Of a DNA stretch of 64,000 nt, positions 32,893 through 44,488 are shown one piece after another. Source of the DNA: Steinernema hermaphroditum (lineage: Eukaryota > Nematoda > Chromadorea > Rhabditida > Steinernematidae). The notes under the pieces are model-generated. The model ran no database searches and was not told the origin of the DNA. It saw only the letters and a program-made list of their open reading frames with translations. Position numbers and translations under genes: made by a program. Every line of letters begins with the position of its first letter. Position 1 is the first letter of the stretch. The DNA lies in contig CM059621.1 in NCBI GenBank assembly GCA_030435675.1, positions 682,001 through 746,000 on the forward strand, given 5' to 3'.

Positions 32893-34661
32893 CTAGGAAT
32901 ACGAACGTGTGTAGAAGAGGACATAGGGTTGATCATAGGAGCTCACGGCGCCAGCCTTGATGCGCGAACGGCTGTCATCGTCGAACAGATACCAGCCATT
33001 GTCAATCCCACGCGTAACAGTGACGTAATGTCCATAGTCCAAGCTAGAGCCATAGTGCACTATGTTGCCGCTCAACGTGTAGTGAACTGGTTGTTGCTGT
33101 TCAGAAACGGGGACCATGTACGCACGCATATCCAGAGTCATCTGAAGATGCAGAGATAAGTAAACATCTCCATAGAATCGGACCAACCTCAGCTTGAACG
33201 GGGTAGCGGATTTTTCTACCGAAACAGTCAAAACGCTTTAGCTGAATGATGAGAACCGATGGTGCACGTAGAATCCTTGAGAAGCGATAGGCTGGTCCCC
33301 TATGCTTGCAGTGAACACAATTGAACTCATCGATAACGTCTCTGGCGAAGTGATCTTGTAGCAGAGTGGTCAATCGAACGGGCTGACCATTGTTGCCCTT
33401 CAGGCGCTGGTGCATAGAGAGATTCAGCTCCCGAATCCTCTCATAGCCTATAGTGAATCCACTACAGTTCCTGCATTTGATACGGTTGCGAACGGTGCCT
33501 CCAAAGATTTGCTCAATAGCATTAGAAGATTTCTTCCTGAAATGGCCAGAATCAGCTTGGTTGGTCACGATAGATTCGGCTTACGAGACAATCTTCGGTG
33601 GAAGAGAAGGCGGAATGTTTGCACTTCGTGGCGGCATAGGGGGTTCCAAAGTGTCGAGCAGGAGACACAACGTCTCATGGGCATCTTCCTGATTGCCATT
33701 GAAATGCTGAGGCAAAACTTCTAAACGAAATAATTTAAAAAGTTGGGATTGTAATATCAAGGAACCTACTCTTGACCATCATCTTCATGCCCTTAGCGCG
33801 AATAGGCTGGTCACTAACCGAATTGAATACCAAATTTATGTGACGATGGAAGGCACAAAGGCCACAGCGGTCCACAGAACACATTTCAATGTTGTGCTTT
33901 TCACGCACAAAGCGACAGAGAGGGGGAGTGTGCACCAGCGCTTGCAGAACTGCGTTCATGAAGCAGTCGTTTGATGGGTTTACAAGACCACATCCGGCCG
34001 GGAAGTGTGCTGCTCTCCTTTCCTGCAAAGGCGCTCCTTTAGTGCATTCACATCCCCCATCGGCTGCTTACAGCGAGGGCGAAGCCTTTCCAACTGTGCA
34101 GATTGCGCGTCAGCTGGTCAATGACGGGATAGGCAGCCTCCATCTCGCCCCGCTCCGATAGCAGTCGTCTGCGCTTTTTCAGCAGGTTCGGACTGGATGA
34201 TTGGTCATTGACGCCGGAGCACGAAGGAGCACAGTACAGCAGGTCACTGGCGGGACGCTTGAACGGTTTCAACTGTCCGTTCATCTTTGGTTCTGGTGGC
34301 AACGATGTCGAAGGACTAAAAATACAAGAACTAGAGAAGTGCTAAACGCCGTTAATTACCTGACTCTAAGAGAAAGAGTTGGTGGCAAGATAGGCCCTAT
34401 AAACGGAACTGGATCGCTCTTTACGGGAGGAGGTGGTGGTGCAGGCGGAAGAGGTATGGATGAAACCATGGCGCTGACATCTTCTCGTGTTGGCTCTGCC
34501 GCGGCAGCTGCTCCCTCATCTTCCAGAATAATGTAGTTGGAAGGGATATCCGTGTCAGCCATTTCCAAAAACCCGTCTGGTTCATATTCGATGTCGTCCG
34601 TGAGCAAGGAGTCCAAGCTCACAAATCTGCTAAAGAGCACATCTTCAGACGAAACACCCAT
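32893..34661 (-). CDS. Ubiquitin-specific protease, USP36/42-like
   Basis: Six exons: 34661-34360, 34315-34072, 34022-33770, 33720-33585, 33536-33188, 33141-32893; 510 residues, all phases consistent. After about 180 residues of acidic and Pro-rich, then basic sequence comes a C19 peptidase domain. It has the Cys box LVNPSNDCFMNAVLQAL (usually G-N-T-C; Gly and Thr are replaced but the catalytic Cys is kept), NQEDAHETL (QEDAHE box typical of USP36/42), IFGGTVRNRIKC, two CxxC zinc-binding pairs (CRNC, CVHC), VLIIQLKRF, and the His box DYGHYVTV, ending FDDDSRSR...YVLFYTR. It should remove ubiquitin from substrates; in the family these are often nucleolar proteins or histones. I start at 34661 because a TTTCAG acceptor lies just before it. 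Confidence 0.9.
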
Positions 34662-36061
34662 GCCGCCAGGTGGGAGGGAGGCTTGCGCCTGAAATTGAAC
34701 CAATTGAAATAGATGTATTTGGGCCAAACGAAAAGGTGAAACACGAATAGCACACAACGTTTACCTTCCACAGGACAAAAGTCAAAACTCGTTCATCTAA
34801 ATACTCGCGTTTTTAGTCAAAAATGCTCTAAATAGTCCGCTTACGTTGTTTTACGTCATTCGCAAGAGTAAGAACAAAAAGAAGGGAGATTTGCTGTCGT
34901 TTGCAAAGGACGCACACAAAAAGAACATCGCCTAAAATCTGAAACGAAACCAAATGAATGTCCAAAGAATTTTCGTGATTTTCCGCTGCGATGTGCACTA
35001 AAACGGTTAAATTAATATCAACCAAAGTGCAGGTGCACTTAAAGACTATTGGAGGAAAATAGCACACAATAAGTTTGTGGCAATCTGTAATTTCACGGTA
35101 ATTGACCTAAATATGGACACTATCAGATTGATCTGCAGTTTTGCGGCGAAACTGGAAGAAGCTTTCCAGGAAAATTGACTGGAAAACAGATCAGATTTAG
35201 CGGGAGTTTGGCCATTCAAAAGAGAACTTCGCTGTATTGCAGATTTATCGTGCTGCCTGCTACCAAAAGCACCGCTTTTTGGTCTCAAACGGACAATTCA
35301 ATAACACTCTGAAACCAACCACCCGAAAAATCTACGCGGTGCAAAATAAAGTCAATGACACTTTTCTCAACTTGTACAGTTCCCTTTCCTGTAACTTTCT
35401 TAAATTTTCGGTCGAGAGAAACGCAACAACTCAACTGAAACACATCGCAACAATCAAAACAAGTCGGCGAGCAGGTTGATAAGAACGAGAGGCCTAAAAC
35501 CACATGCGGCGATGTTAGCGAAAATCGATAGAAATCGCACGTTAATCCCAACAGCGGGCGATCTGATTCATCAGTGGATACATCAGCATGGCTATTTGAG
35601 GAAAAGAGTCACGTTTTCACGGGATCACGCACCAGAATCGATCTAATCCGTCACGTCGCTGACGGCAACCGCGAAATTCTAATGGCCACGAGAAAACCGC
35701 CTATGTTGGGTACGGTGGCAAGCTTTTCCGTGCGGGACCGACGACTGCTGCGAGAGTAGTTCGTTGATTTTGGGCAACGCCGTTAGTCCACTCCAAGCTT
35801 CGATTACGTCTGCGTTGAGTTTAGTTTGAAGGCTGGAAGATATTGTGTATGAAGCCGACGGCTTTAAGGACAAAATGATGCGGCTACAGTATCATTAAAG
35901 CTAGAATTGAGCCCGTTGACTGGCAACTAGCACGATAACAAGATGCAAATGGGATGGAAAACTGTCTAATAGACAGATCGGTGCAAAATAGACCAAAGTC
36001 CCGCGCCTTTCAGCCTCAGTCGACCCCTTCCGAGCTCCAGAGTGCGGTCGGTTCTGCAGCG
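34662..36061. other. Intergenic region between the deubiquitinase and the 109-aa gene copy 2
   Basis: No gene I can support; AT-rich with scattered short frames. This is the divergent promoter region of the two flanking genes. The homology to the other 109-aa copy begins close to 36020, just before its start codon. Confidence 0.4.
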
Positions 36062-36486
36062 ATGGACAACAACATGACTATCGAGACGCTGGCGCGCAAA
36101 GAAGGTGACAACGTCACTGAAATTGGCGATACTGTCGAATGCGATGTCGTCCACGCCAACGAGCAAGCCATCGCTACGACTGTCGCGTTCATGACCAATC
36201 AGAAGAAGCAGGGCATCGCGGTAAGTCTTTGAAGTCTCAACTCCGCGCCATAATGGATCTTTGCAGAACTCGGACTGGGACAACGGAGGGGCTCCGGCTG
36301 CCAAGGCTGTGTGAGTGTTTTGTCTCTTCGGAGTTTTGATAATTTCGTGATTATTACAGCAGGAAGGAAGAAAAGAATTCGGCTCCGAATCTCGTTCTTT
36401 TCATCTCGCTTGGAGCGTTGATCACCATTCTCACCGATGTGGCCATCTTCCTCGCAATCGGTATCGAAGTGAACTGGAAGTTTTAG
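36062..36486 (+). CDS. 109-aa single-pass membrane protein, copy 2
   Basis: Three exons: 36062-36220, 36267-36310, 36360-36486; 109 residues. Same exon lengths, phases and near-identical introns as the copy at 30075-29654, in the opposite orientation and 6 kb away. Differences are few: IGDTVE for MGMTGE in the first half, and TDVAIFLAIGIEVNWKF for ADVAIIVAIGIEVKWRF at the end. The homology extends about 40 bp 5' of the ATG (STPSELQSAVGSAA in frame), where the two copies then part, so either that segment is 5' UTR or the true start is an exon further up. Function unknown. It converges with the Kunitz gene. Confidence 0.8.
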
Positions 36487-36755
36487 CTTTTGTACTTTTG
36501 AGATTGGTAAAGAATGTTTCGCGGTGACATTGATAAGGTTTCAGCGAGGTTGTTGTCCTAGGGACCAGATCACACGAGTAAAGCACACTGGGACAGAATC
36601 TCCGTAGATCTCCATAAGGAATTACTGTTGTTATCACATTTTTATTAATTATTATTGTTATTAAGTAAGTAGTGGATTGATGAGGGCAGAAGGCAACGGA
36701 GAATCACTCGGAATCGCAACAACCTGTTTCATATAAATACAGTACTTTGCTCTCT

Positions 36756-39700
36756 TCAGCGCAGTCTCTTCTTCTTGTAGTCCTTACAGCAGATCTCCGT
36801 GCACCTTTCCAAGGAGCGGAAGTTGTTCAGCGTGCCCTCGCATCCACCGTAGTCATACTCGACGCATGTGTCCGTCAGTGGGTGGTATCCATAGCGAGTT
36901 TCGAAGTTGGTGCATGGCCCTGGGTCTCGGGTCTGCAGACAGAAGTCCGTGGGATCTTCACAGCACACGGAGACGTTGTGCTCGGCGCTCATGTGGCAGA
37001 TGAAGCCTCCAGGGCACCCCTTGTTGATGCCGCATTCGACTGGCTTCTGGGAGAGTGTGTCGATGAGAGGAAGCCCGTGGGGGCAGAAGCTACGATGTTC
37101 TGAAGAGGCATGTCAGGAAAGGAGATCGGAGATGGAAGCTACCTGGGCAGATCTGCTCACAGGTGTGCTTAGCGATGAAGTTGTTTTCATTTCCACCGAT
37201 TCCACCGTATGTGAACTGCTGGCATTTGTTGGTTCGCGGGTCGAAGAACCAGCGGGGGAGACCTTCACCTCCGCGACCTTCTTTGAAGGGGAGGTCACAG
37301 GCTTCTTCTCCTGAAGGGGTCTTAAGTTGAAGAAATGTGATTTTGGGATGGATATAGCGGTTCAGATGTCATGAGGTCTAGAACGAGTCCTCTCTTGACC
37401 TTATGAGGATGCTATAACTGAAGAGGGACTCTCCAGATTCATGTTTTCCATGGTTCACTAATCCTTGAACGCGAACATACCCGATCTAGGACAACAGATG
37501 GTTGTGACGGCGGACGATCCAACGTGGCAGTAGTGAGATTTCGGGCAAGAATCGACTCGCTGACCCCCGGTGCAAAGCATCCGTTCGCCGGTGGCGTCGA
37601 TAAGGGGTTCGCCGGTGCCACAGGGGTTCACTTCTGAATAGGTACCGTATACCATAGGCTCAAATCTTGTGGTTTCTATCGTACCTTGACAGACCTCCCG
37701 ACAAGCCTGCTTGGTCAAGAAGTTATTCGAGTTTCCACGCGTTCCCCGGTAGAAGAACGACTTGCAGATCTGCTGTGTTCCGTCGAAGTACCACCTCTCC
37801 AAGTGGTGACTGCCAACTCCTCTCTCGAGTGGGAGATCGCATGGCTTCCGTGCTGAAACATGACGTAGTCTTCGTCACCAGAGACTACCCACTTCCAGGA
37901 CAGCAGTTAGTGGTTTCGGGAGCGGCTCCGACATGACAAAAGAAGCCACTTGGGCAAGCCTCTTCACCTCCACAGATGATCGGCTCCTTGTTCCTGTCGA
38001 GAAGCGGCTCTCCGTCCTTGCAGGGGTTAGGCACAACGGGACAGACGAGTTCGCAGTCCTCCATGGTGAGGAAGTTGTTGGCGTTTCCTTTGGCGCCCTG
38101 GTAGACGAACTCTCGACAGCGCTTCGTCTCCTTGTCGAAGAAGTATCGCGTGATGGCGAAGGTTCCGAGTCCGGGATTCACTTGGTGCAGGCAAGGATCG
38201 CCATCTAAAGAATTCCACTCAAAACCGATGGATATAGAGATATGGCTACTTTTAGGACAGCAGTAGTTGGACGTTCCCTCGTTGCCAATGTGGCAGAAAT
38301 GGGTTTCCGGGCATCGCGAGTCAGGGTTGCACAGTTTTGGCCGGCCACTGACCAGAAGAGGTTCGCCGTCGGAGCAGGGGTTGTCATAACTGGGACAGAC
38401 AGTGCGGCAGTCTTCGACCGTCAGGAACATGTTCTAAAGGTTCAGATATACAGGAGGAATCGAATCGAATCCGGGCAGCACAAAACCAGCTATACCGAAT
38501 CTACGCTAATCCCCCACCTGATTTCCACCAATTCCTCTGTAGGTGAACGGCAGACACCTATTATCCGTCCTGCTGAAGTACCATCTCGACAGCCGATGCT
38601 CCCCTTCTCCGGCGGACATCGGAAGGTCACACGCATTCTCCACGGACGAACAGCATACGGTAGTTTCCAGGATGCCTCCAACGTGACACCAGTGGGAGTT
38701 GGGACAAGGCGACACGGGCCCACATCTACGGGGAGAGCCATCATTCTCAGTCAGCAGGTTTCCTGTTCCACATGGGTTGATACAGACAGCTAGAAAGGGT
38801 AGCTTTTGCCTATTGGATTACGGTAGCTCCCACATACGTTTGCACTCCTGTTCACATTCTTCCTTTGTCAAGAAGTTGTTCTGATTCCCTTTGGTTCCCT
38901 TATAGAAGAACGGTTTACACTGGCGATTGCATGAACGATCCGTCGGGTCGACGTACCACCGGGTCAGGTTCTCGGTACCGTAGCCCTGATCCAGGGGCTG
39001 GCTGCAAGTGTCGACGACGGCTCCTCGGCAGCAGACCGACGTGTCGGGCGATGAGCCCACGTGGCACCATTCGCCTTGGCTACAGTCGCCGTTGTTCGCA
39101 CAGCTCTTGCGCTCGGAAAGGATGGCCCTGTCGGGACATGGACTTTCCCATTCTGGAAACGATATAAGCGCCAACGTTGGAGGCACTGCTTACTCATGCA
39201 CGTCTTTTCGCAGGCGTCGTAGGTGAGGAAGTTGTTTTCGTTGCCGCGCGTTCCTTTGTAGGTGAACTCGATGCAGCGTCGCGCGATGGAGTTGTAGTAG
39301 AAGCGTTTGAGAAGGGCACGGCCTTGGCCGACGTTGATGGACAGGAGGCAGGGGTTTTCAACTGAAATCGGACATGTAAAACGTATGGTCTTCAGAGGAT
39401 GCGCAGCAAATCGGCACTTTTGGACTGACATACGCTTCTCAATGAACTTACCACCGGAATTCATGCAGCAGGCGGTGTTTTGAGGGTCTTCACCGATGTG
39501 GCAGTAGTGTCCGCTAGGACAGGACTCCGGAGTTGTTCCGCAGGTTAACACCCTGCTAGTCCGGTTGTCGCGCGCTGGTTGACCATAACGGCAAGGGTTC
39601 ACTTTTTGGTTGACTTGAGTGGCGATCACTGGAACAGAATATGTCAAACTGTAGTGAGTTTCCCGGTGGTTTGAATCTGGACTTGGATTGAGCTAATAGG

Positions 39701-41118
39701 GGATCGAGAAGAACAGAGGAGAAGGTAAGAATCTTATGAAAATGAGACCATTTTTAGAGAACGGAAACAAGACGGTTTACAGCCCGTTCCAGAAATGGGC
39801 ACGAACGGATCGGATTGGTTTGGATCGGTTAACCATTCAGTGGATTCTTAAGCGGTTGAACAGGTAAGCTTACTGGCCAACCGGTAGATGTCCATCTCTG
39901 GTCCATTCTCTGGGCGCCAGTACCTAATCACCTTCACTAAAAGCTGGCAAAGGACATGGTTCTTATAGGCGATGTTTCAACCAAAGTTTGATAAATTCCA
40001 GCTAATTAACTCAAGAGAGGGATACTCTAGATTTAAGGATCGAATGGCACTATATTCCCTCTGACCTCTGACGTTCTGTGCCCTCTTCATCCTATGGTGT
40101 CTAGGACCGAAATCTTCAAAACTTTGATAAATAGGGCTCATGAACCATATGATGGTTTTCCAGATGGTCACTAGAAGTTCAGAATTTGTATTCGACGAAG
40201 TGCTTGGGGCTAGATGTGAGTGCAGTGATTACCAGCTTCACACTCCTCCATGCACTGTGCGCTAGAGATGAAGTTATTCTGATTGCCGCGGATTCCCTTG
40301 TAGAGAAAGCGTTTGCACGTCTTCGTCGCAGAGTCGAAGTACCATCTGGGCACGAGAGAGTCACCGTCTCCGGAGTCCCTCGGCTGCTGGCACGTCTCCT
40401 CCTTCTCCATCATCGGACAACAGGCCGTCGTGGCGAACGAAACGCCCGTATGGCACCAGTAGTCTTCCGGACAGCCGGCGTTGGGCTTGTTGAGGTAGTT
40501 GCAGGTGACCGGGGTACCGTAGTTGTTAGTCAGTGGCTGGCCCTTGACACACGGGTTGACGCGTTCTAAATGGGGTTTATTTTTCGACGACATATCCCCG
40601 GTACAGTACTCTGGGCCATGGGCGGTCGAATGACGTCGTATGGGCGTTTCGGAGGTCTCATATAGACGCCCGGGTTGGGCGTGCGCTCCGTGTCGTCGTC
40701 AGTGTAGGGCGCCGGGGTGGGAAGCTCAGTGCTTGGAGCGCCGGAAGATGGACTTGTGGGTGCCTCGGTGGTGGTGGTGGAAGCATTCTGTGAGGTGACA
40801 GGAGTGACCAGAGGTGCCGGAGGCGGTGGCGTCGCCGGCGTCGTGCTGGCGAACGTGATTTTTATCGGGAGGGGTTGCACTGGTCTGGCCAGGCCTAATA
40901 AACGTTACTTAGGTATCTTGCCGCAGTCACTCACCTTGAGGACGATAGTTCCATCGATATCGTTGCTGACCACAGCGATTAACACAGTTCGTTCTCACTG
41001 GATAAAAGGTCCTTCTGACCATGGGCGCCACAGGCATTTGGACTTGAGGTACATAGTAGTATTGAGCGATTACGGTGGTGAGGAATAGTAGGTTAAGGAC
41101 ACAAAGCCGCAAGGCCAT
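36756..41118 (-). CDS. Secreted multi-Kunitz, multi-lustrin protein
   Basis: Thirteen exons: 41118-40935, 40894-40610, 40565-40233, 39628-39452, 39361-39194, 39152-38838, 38789-38518, 38433-38250, 38204-37893, 37852-37685, 37633-37481, 37310-37143, 37099-36756; 1020 residues, almost all introns in phase 1. A signal peptide (MALRLCVLNLLFLTTVIAQ) is followed by a Tyr/Arg/Pro stretch, a Thr/Pro-rich linker, and then eight repeats of one lustrin-type Cys module (NPC..G.PL...C..WCH.G....CC) plus one Kunitz domain. Kunitz 1-7 lack Cys2 and Cys4 (KGIRGNQNNF where GGC is usual); only the last (FCLQTRDPGPC...GGCEGTLNNF) has all six. Nematode relatives of this kind (for example MLT-11-type proteins) act in cuticle remodelling at moults; that role is inferred. 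It ends with a basic KKKRLR. Confidence 0.92.
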
Positions 41119-41861
41119 TGTGTAAGTGTGGACGTCTGAAGAGTTGTTGGTCAGAGTCAGATCCAGAACTAAATAACCCGGGCACGTAACGTTTCACTTC
41201 TACGACCATCTCTGAGATCTACGAAGAATAGTGTTTGCCCTACAAAGAAAATTGTGCTTAGATTTTGAGCCTAGTAATCAAAGGAAAACGAATGACATGG
41301 TAATGAGCCTGCTTACATCAGGTTTCTAAGAATTTCTGCTATATAGGATCCCATCAATATCTGAAAAAAAACGGTTATTTGCCAGGACAGTTATAAATTT
41401 CCCCAGGATTGGTATGATGGCATCCTACGGATTCTTTTTTTATTGAACTCATCGGCTTCGAATTCCTATTTTACTATTCTACGTCTGTTAAAATCACGCT
41501 CTAGCGATGATGAGAATATAAGAGACCTATAGTGAACTCCCCATACCCAGACTTTGGACAAGAATACCAATTGCCTCAAAGAGAATATATAACCAGAGAT
41601 GCCAACTGAGCCGGAGTCGGTTTGTTTAGAAGCCGCTCAGGTTGGATCCGAGCCAACCGATCCAGCCGTTCGGAGCCGAGCCGGCCAATGTGAACCGGCT
41701 CTGGCTCGGAATGTGAAATTTCGCCGAACCAGTGTCCTTGTATATAACCAGAAATCTCTCCGTTTTGTTTCTATAGCTAGTTTACCAAATTCCCCACACA
41801 CGACTTACATTCCCGATTTGCACCGATTTGGCCTTTCGGTTCCTCAATTTTATGCTATGTA
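41119..41861. other. Upstream region of the Kunitz gene
   Basis: Presumed promoter. At 41610-41715 there is a GAGCCG/AACCGG-rich stretch of degenerate simple sequence that gives a spurious open frame. Nothing else noted. Confidence 0.4.
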
Positions 41862-42011
41862 CTAACTCCTGATAGAGGCCAGAAGGTCATTAGTCAGTGG
41901 CTGGCCCTTGAGGCACGGGAGGACGCTTTCTAAATAAGGCGTTTTTGAGGCAAAATTTTGGATGAAGAGGACGTCCAAGGAGACGACGAAGCAGACGTAC
42001 AGCGCCCACAT
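41862..42011 (-). pseudogene. Broken relative of the Kunitz/lustrin gene
   Basis: A minus-strand frame of 49 codons starts MWALYVCFVVSLDVLFIQNF, which looks like a signal peptide, and runs into SVLPCLKGQPLTND. That equals the start of the first lustrin module of the neighbouring gene (NPCVKGQPLTNN). The DNA over about 41886-41945 is clearly similar to 40522-40580. The similarity stops after about 55 bp and the frame closes at a TAG. I infer a truncated duplicate of the N-terminal part of the Kunitz gene; it could still be a short secreted peptide. Confidence 0.6.
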
Positions 42012-42300
42012 AACCCTACCCCTCGGTGACTTCTCCCTGAATCTCTGGTCTACAATGACCCCGTCGGCCTGAGGACGGCACTGAAGAAAGGGAAACGGAC
42101 TTGAATCTTTTCAAAATTACGCGAACACTCCAGTCTAACCTACACTACGGTAAGAACATCAAATCACCGTAAAAGTACAATCACCCAAATGTACCCATTC
42201 ATAGGCGTGACAGCGTCACAAGAAGACGTGACCACCCTCCCGCAATAAACACACAAACATATCCATTGCGCGACGGAACACAATACCGTACCCCCTTCTC

Positions 42301-42522
42301 ATGAATGACTCAGAGCCATTAAGAGAAAAGCTCGCCGCCGTGTCGGACACTCTTCTCCCCGACTGGCACTCCGACCCAAGAAGACTCAGGACGAAGTTTG
42401 CCCACCCTAAGCCAGTACGGGGCGGTGCCGCGCACGCAAAAAAGATGTCGCAAAAAGTGGAATTTAGTGACATTTCAGACATTAATTGGCGGGAATTAAG
42501 AATTGAGCGCGAGAGGGCTTAG
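42301..42522 (+). other. Open frame of doubtful status (73 codons)
   Basis: The frame MNDSEPLREKLAAVSDTLLP... is charged and protein-like throughout, ends in RELRIERERA, and has no visible splice partner or relative. It could be a small gene or chance. The rest of 42012-43400 holds repeats described separately. Confidence 0.2.
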
Positions 42523-42830
42523 CGGGGGCGACTCTTTTTGGAAAGGGTCATCGGAGACGGCGTCCCTAAAAAGACTGCTTTCGGACAATAGAAGAAGTGG
42601 TAAGACGGATTCTGTGATCGGGCGGCTTGTCCTAACAGTATATGAGCAAATAGTGGCGGATTGCGCGACGGATGGCACATTGAGGAAGTGAGGTGGTCAG
42701 AGGGCAAACAAAGGGGCGACGTGCGCGAATTGGGACGGCTGAGGATTTACGCAAGTTCTCATGGGCTTAAGACGGGGCCAATGGGGATGAAGACTCAATT
42801 GGGTGCCGATGAATCAGTTGGGTAAACAAT

Positions 42831-42968
42831 GGGTGAGGCAAATGAGTTGCTAAATTGGGATATTCATCAGCCATATGAGCACCTTTTTGACCGGTTGAGC
42901 CGATTGGCCAGGCTGGCTCAGCCGATCCCTGGCCATGGCCATCATGCGTAATCGTTGAAAAGGTGAAC
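42831..42968 (+). repeat. Direct repeat bracketing gene A, left copy
   Basis: About 140 bp (GCAAATGAGTTGCTAAAT, ATATTCATCAGCCATAT, GGCCAGGCTGGCTCAG and CTGGCCATGGCCATC blocks) recur at 44337-44488 in the same orientation, on the other side of the 43541-44262 gene. Confidence 0.8.
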
Positions 42969-43127
42969 ATTGGGCTAGGCAGCAAATTTGGCTGCCACAC
43001 CGCACGAAAAATGAATACGGGCTCGTTACGCTCGCCCACAGCCTAAATTTGTAGACAGAACGCAGTTGAAAATGCAGTAATCGAGAAGTCTACCATGATC
43101 GCGACACGATCACCCTGAATGGCAAGC

Positions 43128-43316
43128 GTGAGAGTACGGTATTATCGCTGTCCGGTGTTGTGGGGAATTTGGACGCTCCGGCGACACGATTTGTGCATTG
43201 GGTCCCACAGAGAACACCTTGATTATTACGGTAGCGTCCAAATTCCCCGGAGCGTCCAAATTCCCCACCACACCGGTGTGGCGGGCAATCGTGTCGCTAC
43301 CGTAATTTATACTGAA
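43128..43316. repeat. Palindromic MITE-like element upstream of gene A
   Basis: Arms: TACGGTATTATCGCTGT ... GGGGAATTTGGACGCTCCGG at the left, and their approximate complement (CCGGAGCGTCCAAATTCCCC ... GTCGCTACCGTAATTTAT) at the right. The inner GTCCAAATTCCCC occurs twice in the right arm. No coding sequence. It sits about 220 bp before the gene A start. Confidence 0.7.
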
Positions 43317-43540
43317 AACTGGGTCCTGTGAAGCGTTTCGAGTTTCGCTGAGGGTGCTGCCGTTTCCCTTTAGTCTAAATAGACGTAGACGTTGCCGGAA
43401 GCGTTAAATGCGGTCTATTTTGAGCAGGCCCTTCACTCCAGCGTCGTGCGCGGACCGGAGTGGTGGCCTTCTTCTCGGCTGTTCCCACTGCTCTCGCTGA
43501 AGTCGCCTGCTGCATCGACGCCAACTAGTAGAAGATCGCC

Positions 43541-44262
43541 ATGAAGTGCAACACAGCCGTTCGGCTGGCGATCCTTGTCGTCTTGTGCAGTCAGCTGCAG
43601 TTTGTGGTATGTTGTTGATGTTACGCATGCTGACAATAGATTCTTTCATTATTTAGGCTTGCGCGGAGACTCCCGTTGCCGTTCCGTCGAAATCTACTGA
43701 TATGGATACCTCTGATGCGTCGGCGCAGAATCTCGTTTTTTCGATGCCTGATAATGCGAATGACCTTGTCATTCCGGGAATGCCTCTCGTTGCTGGTGCA
43801 AAACCGGAGCCGGAAGTCAATAACGATGTAAACACGACAGTCAACAACGCTACCAGAAATAATAATGCTTCCTCTGATAACAGCACTGACAGCACGATCG
43901 AGCCAACCACCATCAGTCCAAGTAACACGACTTCCTCAGTAATACCGTATAAGCGCTCACTTTCAGCGCCTTCTGATCTTAAGAAGACCGAAGGTTACGG
44001 CATTGCCTTCTATGTGGTCGGAGGAATAATCGCAGCCGTTGTCCTTTTTGGTGGAGCCGCGTTGACCTACTATTGCTGGCGGGAGCGCGAGGAGAGCCCT
44101 GCGCCAGCGCCAGCGCCGGCGCCTTCTAGTCCCGATGTTGAGAACAGAAGTCAGAAGGCGAAGACGTCGCAGATGAGCGCGCATGTCGAGAGCGAGAAGC
44201 CGACGTCTACCAAATTGGACTCGCCAGAAGAGGAAGAAGAAACTGACAAGGGACCCTCATAA
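43541..44262 (+). CDS. Single-pass membrane protein, gene A of a paralogous pair
   Basis: Exons 43541-43606 and 43657-44262; 223 residues. A signal peptide (MKCNTAVRLAILVVLCSQLQ) leads into an Asn/Thr/Ser-rich ectodomain with many N-x-S/T sites (NTTVNNATRNNNASSDNSTD). One membrane helix follows (IAFYVVGGIIAAVVLFGGAA), then a cytoplasmic tail of Ala-Pro repeats and an acidic end (SPEEEEETDKGPS). Upstream DNA, signal exon, first intron and the first 110 or so residues are almost identical to gene B (46765), but the protein changes abruptly after NTTSSVIP. No domain recognised. The architecture suggests a heavily O/N-glycosylated surface protein; that is an inference. Confidence 0.8.
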
Positions 44263-44336
44263 AGTGTCCACGCCGACTGAAATGAAATTTGTGCGGTATG
44301 TAGGCCTTCACGAGAGCAAGAAAACTCCAGAATAAA

Positions 44337-44488
44337 GGGTGAAGCAAATGAGTTGCTAAATCGGGATATTCATCAGCCATATAAGCACCGTTTTGACAGA
44401 TTGAGTCCACTGGCCAGGCTGGCTCAGATGATCTGATCATGCCGATCTTTGGCCATGGCCATCGAACGTGATCGTTGAAAGTGTGAAC
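44337..44488 (+). repeat. Direct repeat bracketing gene A, right copy
   Basis: Second copy of 42831-42968, beginning 75 bp after the gene A stop codon. It carries a small insertion (GATGATCTGATCATGCC). Confidence 0.8.

Noticed and set aside
41599..41865. 88-codon plus-strand frame
   Set aside because: Driven by a GAGCCG-rich simple sequence, with no start context or relatives.
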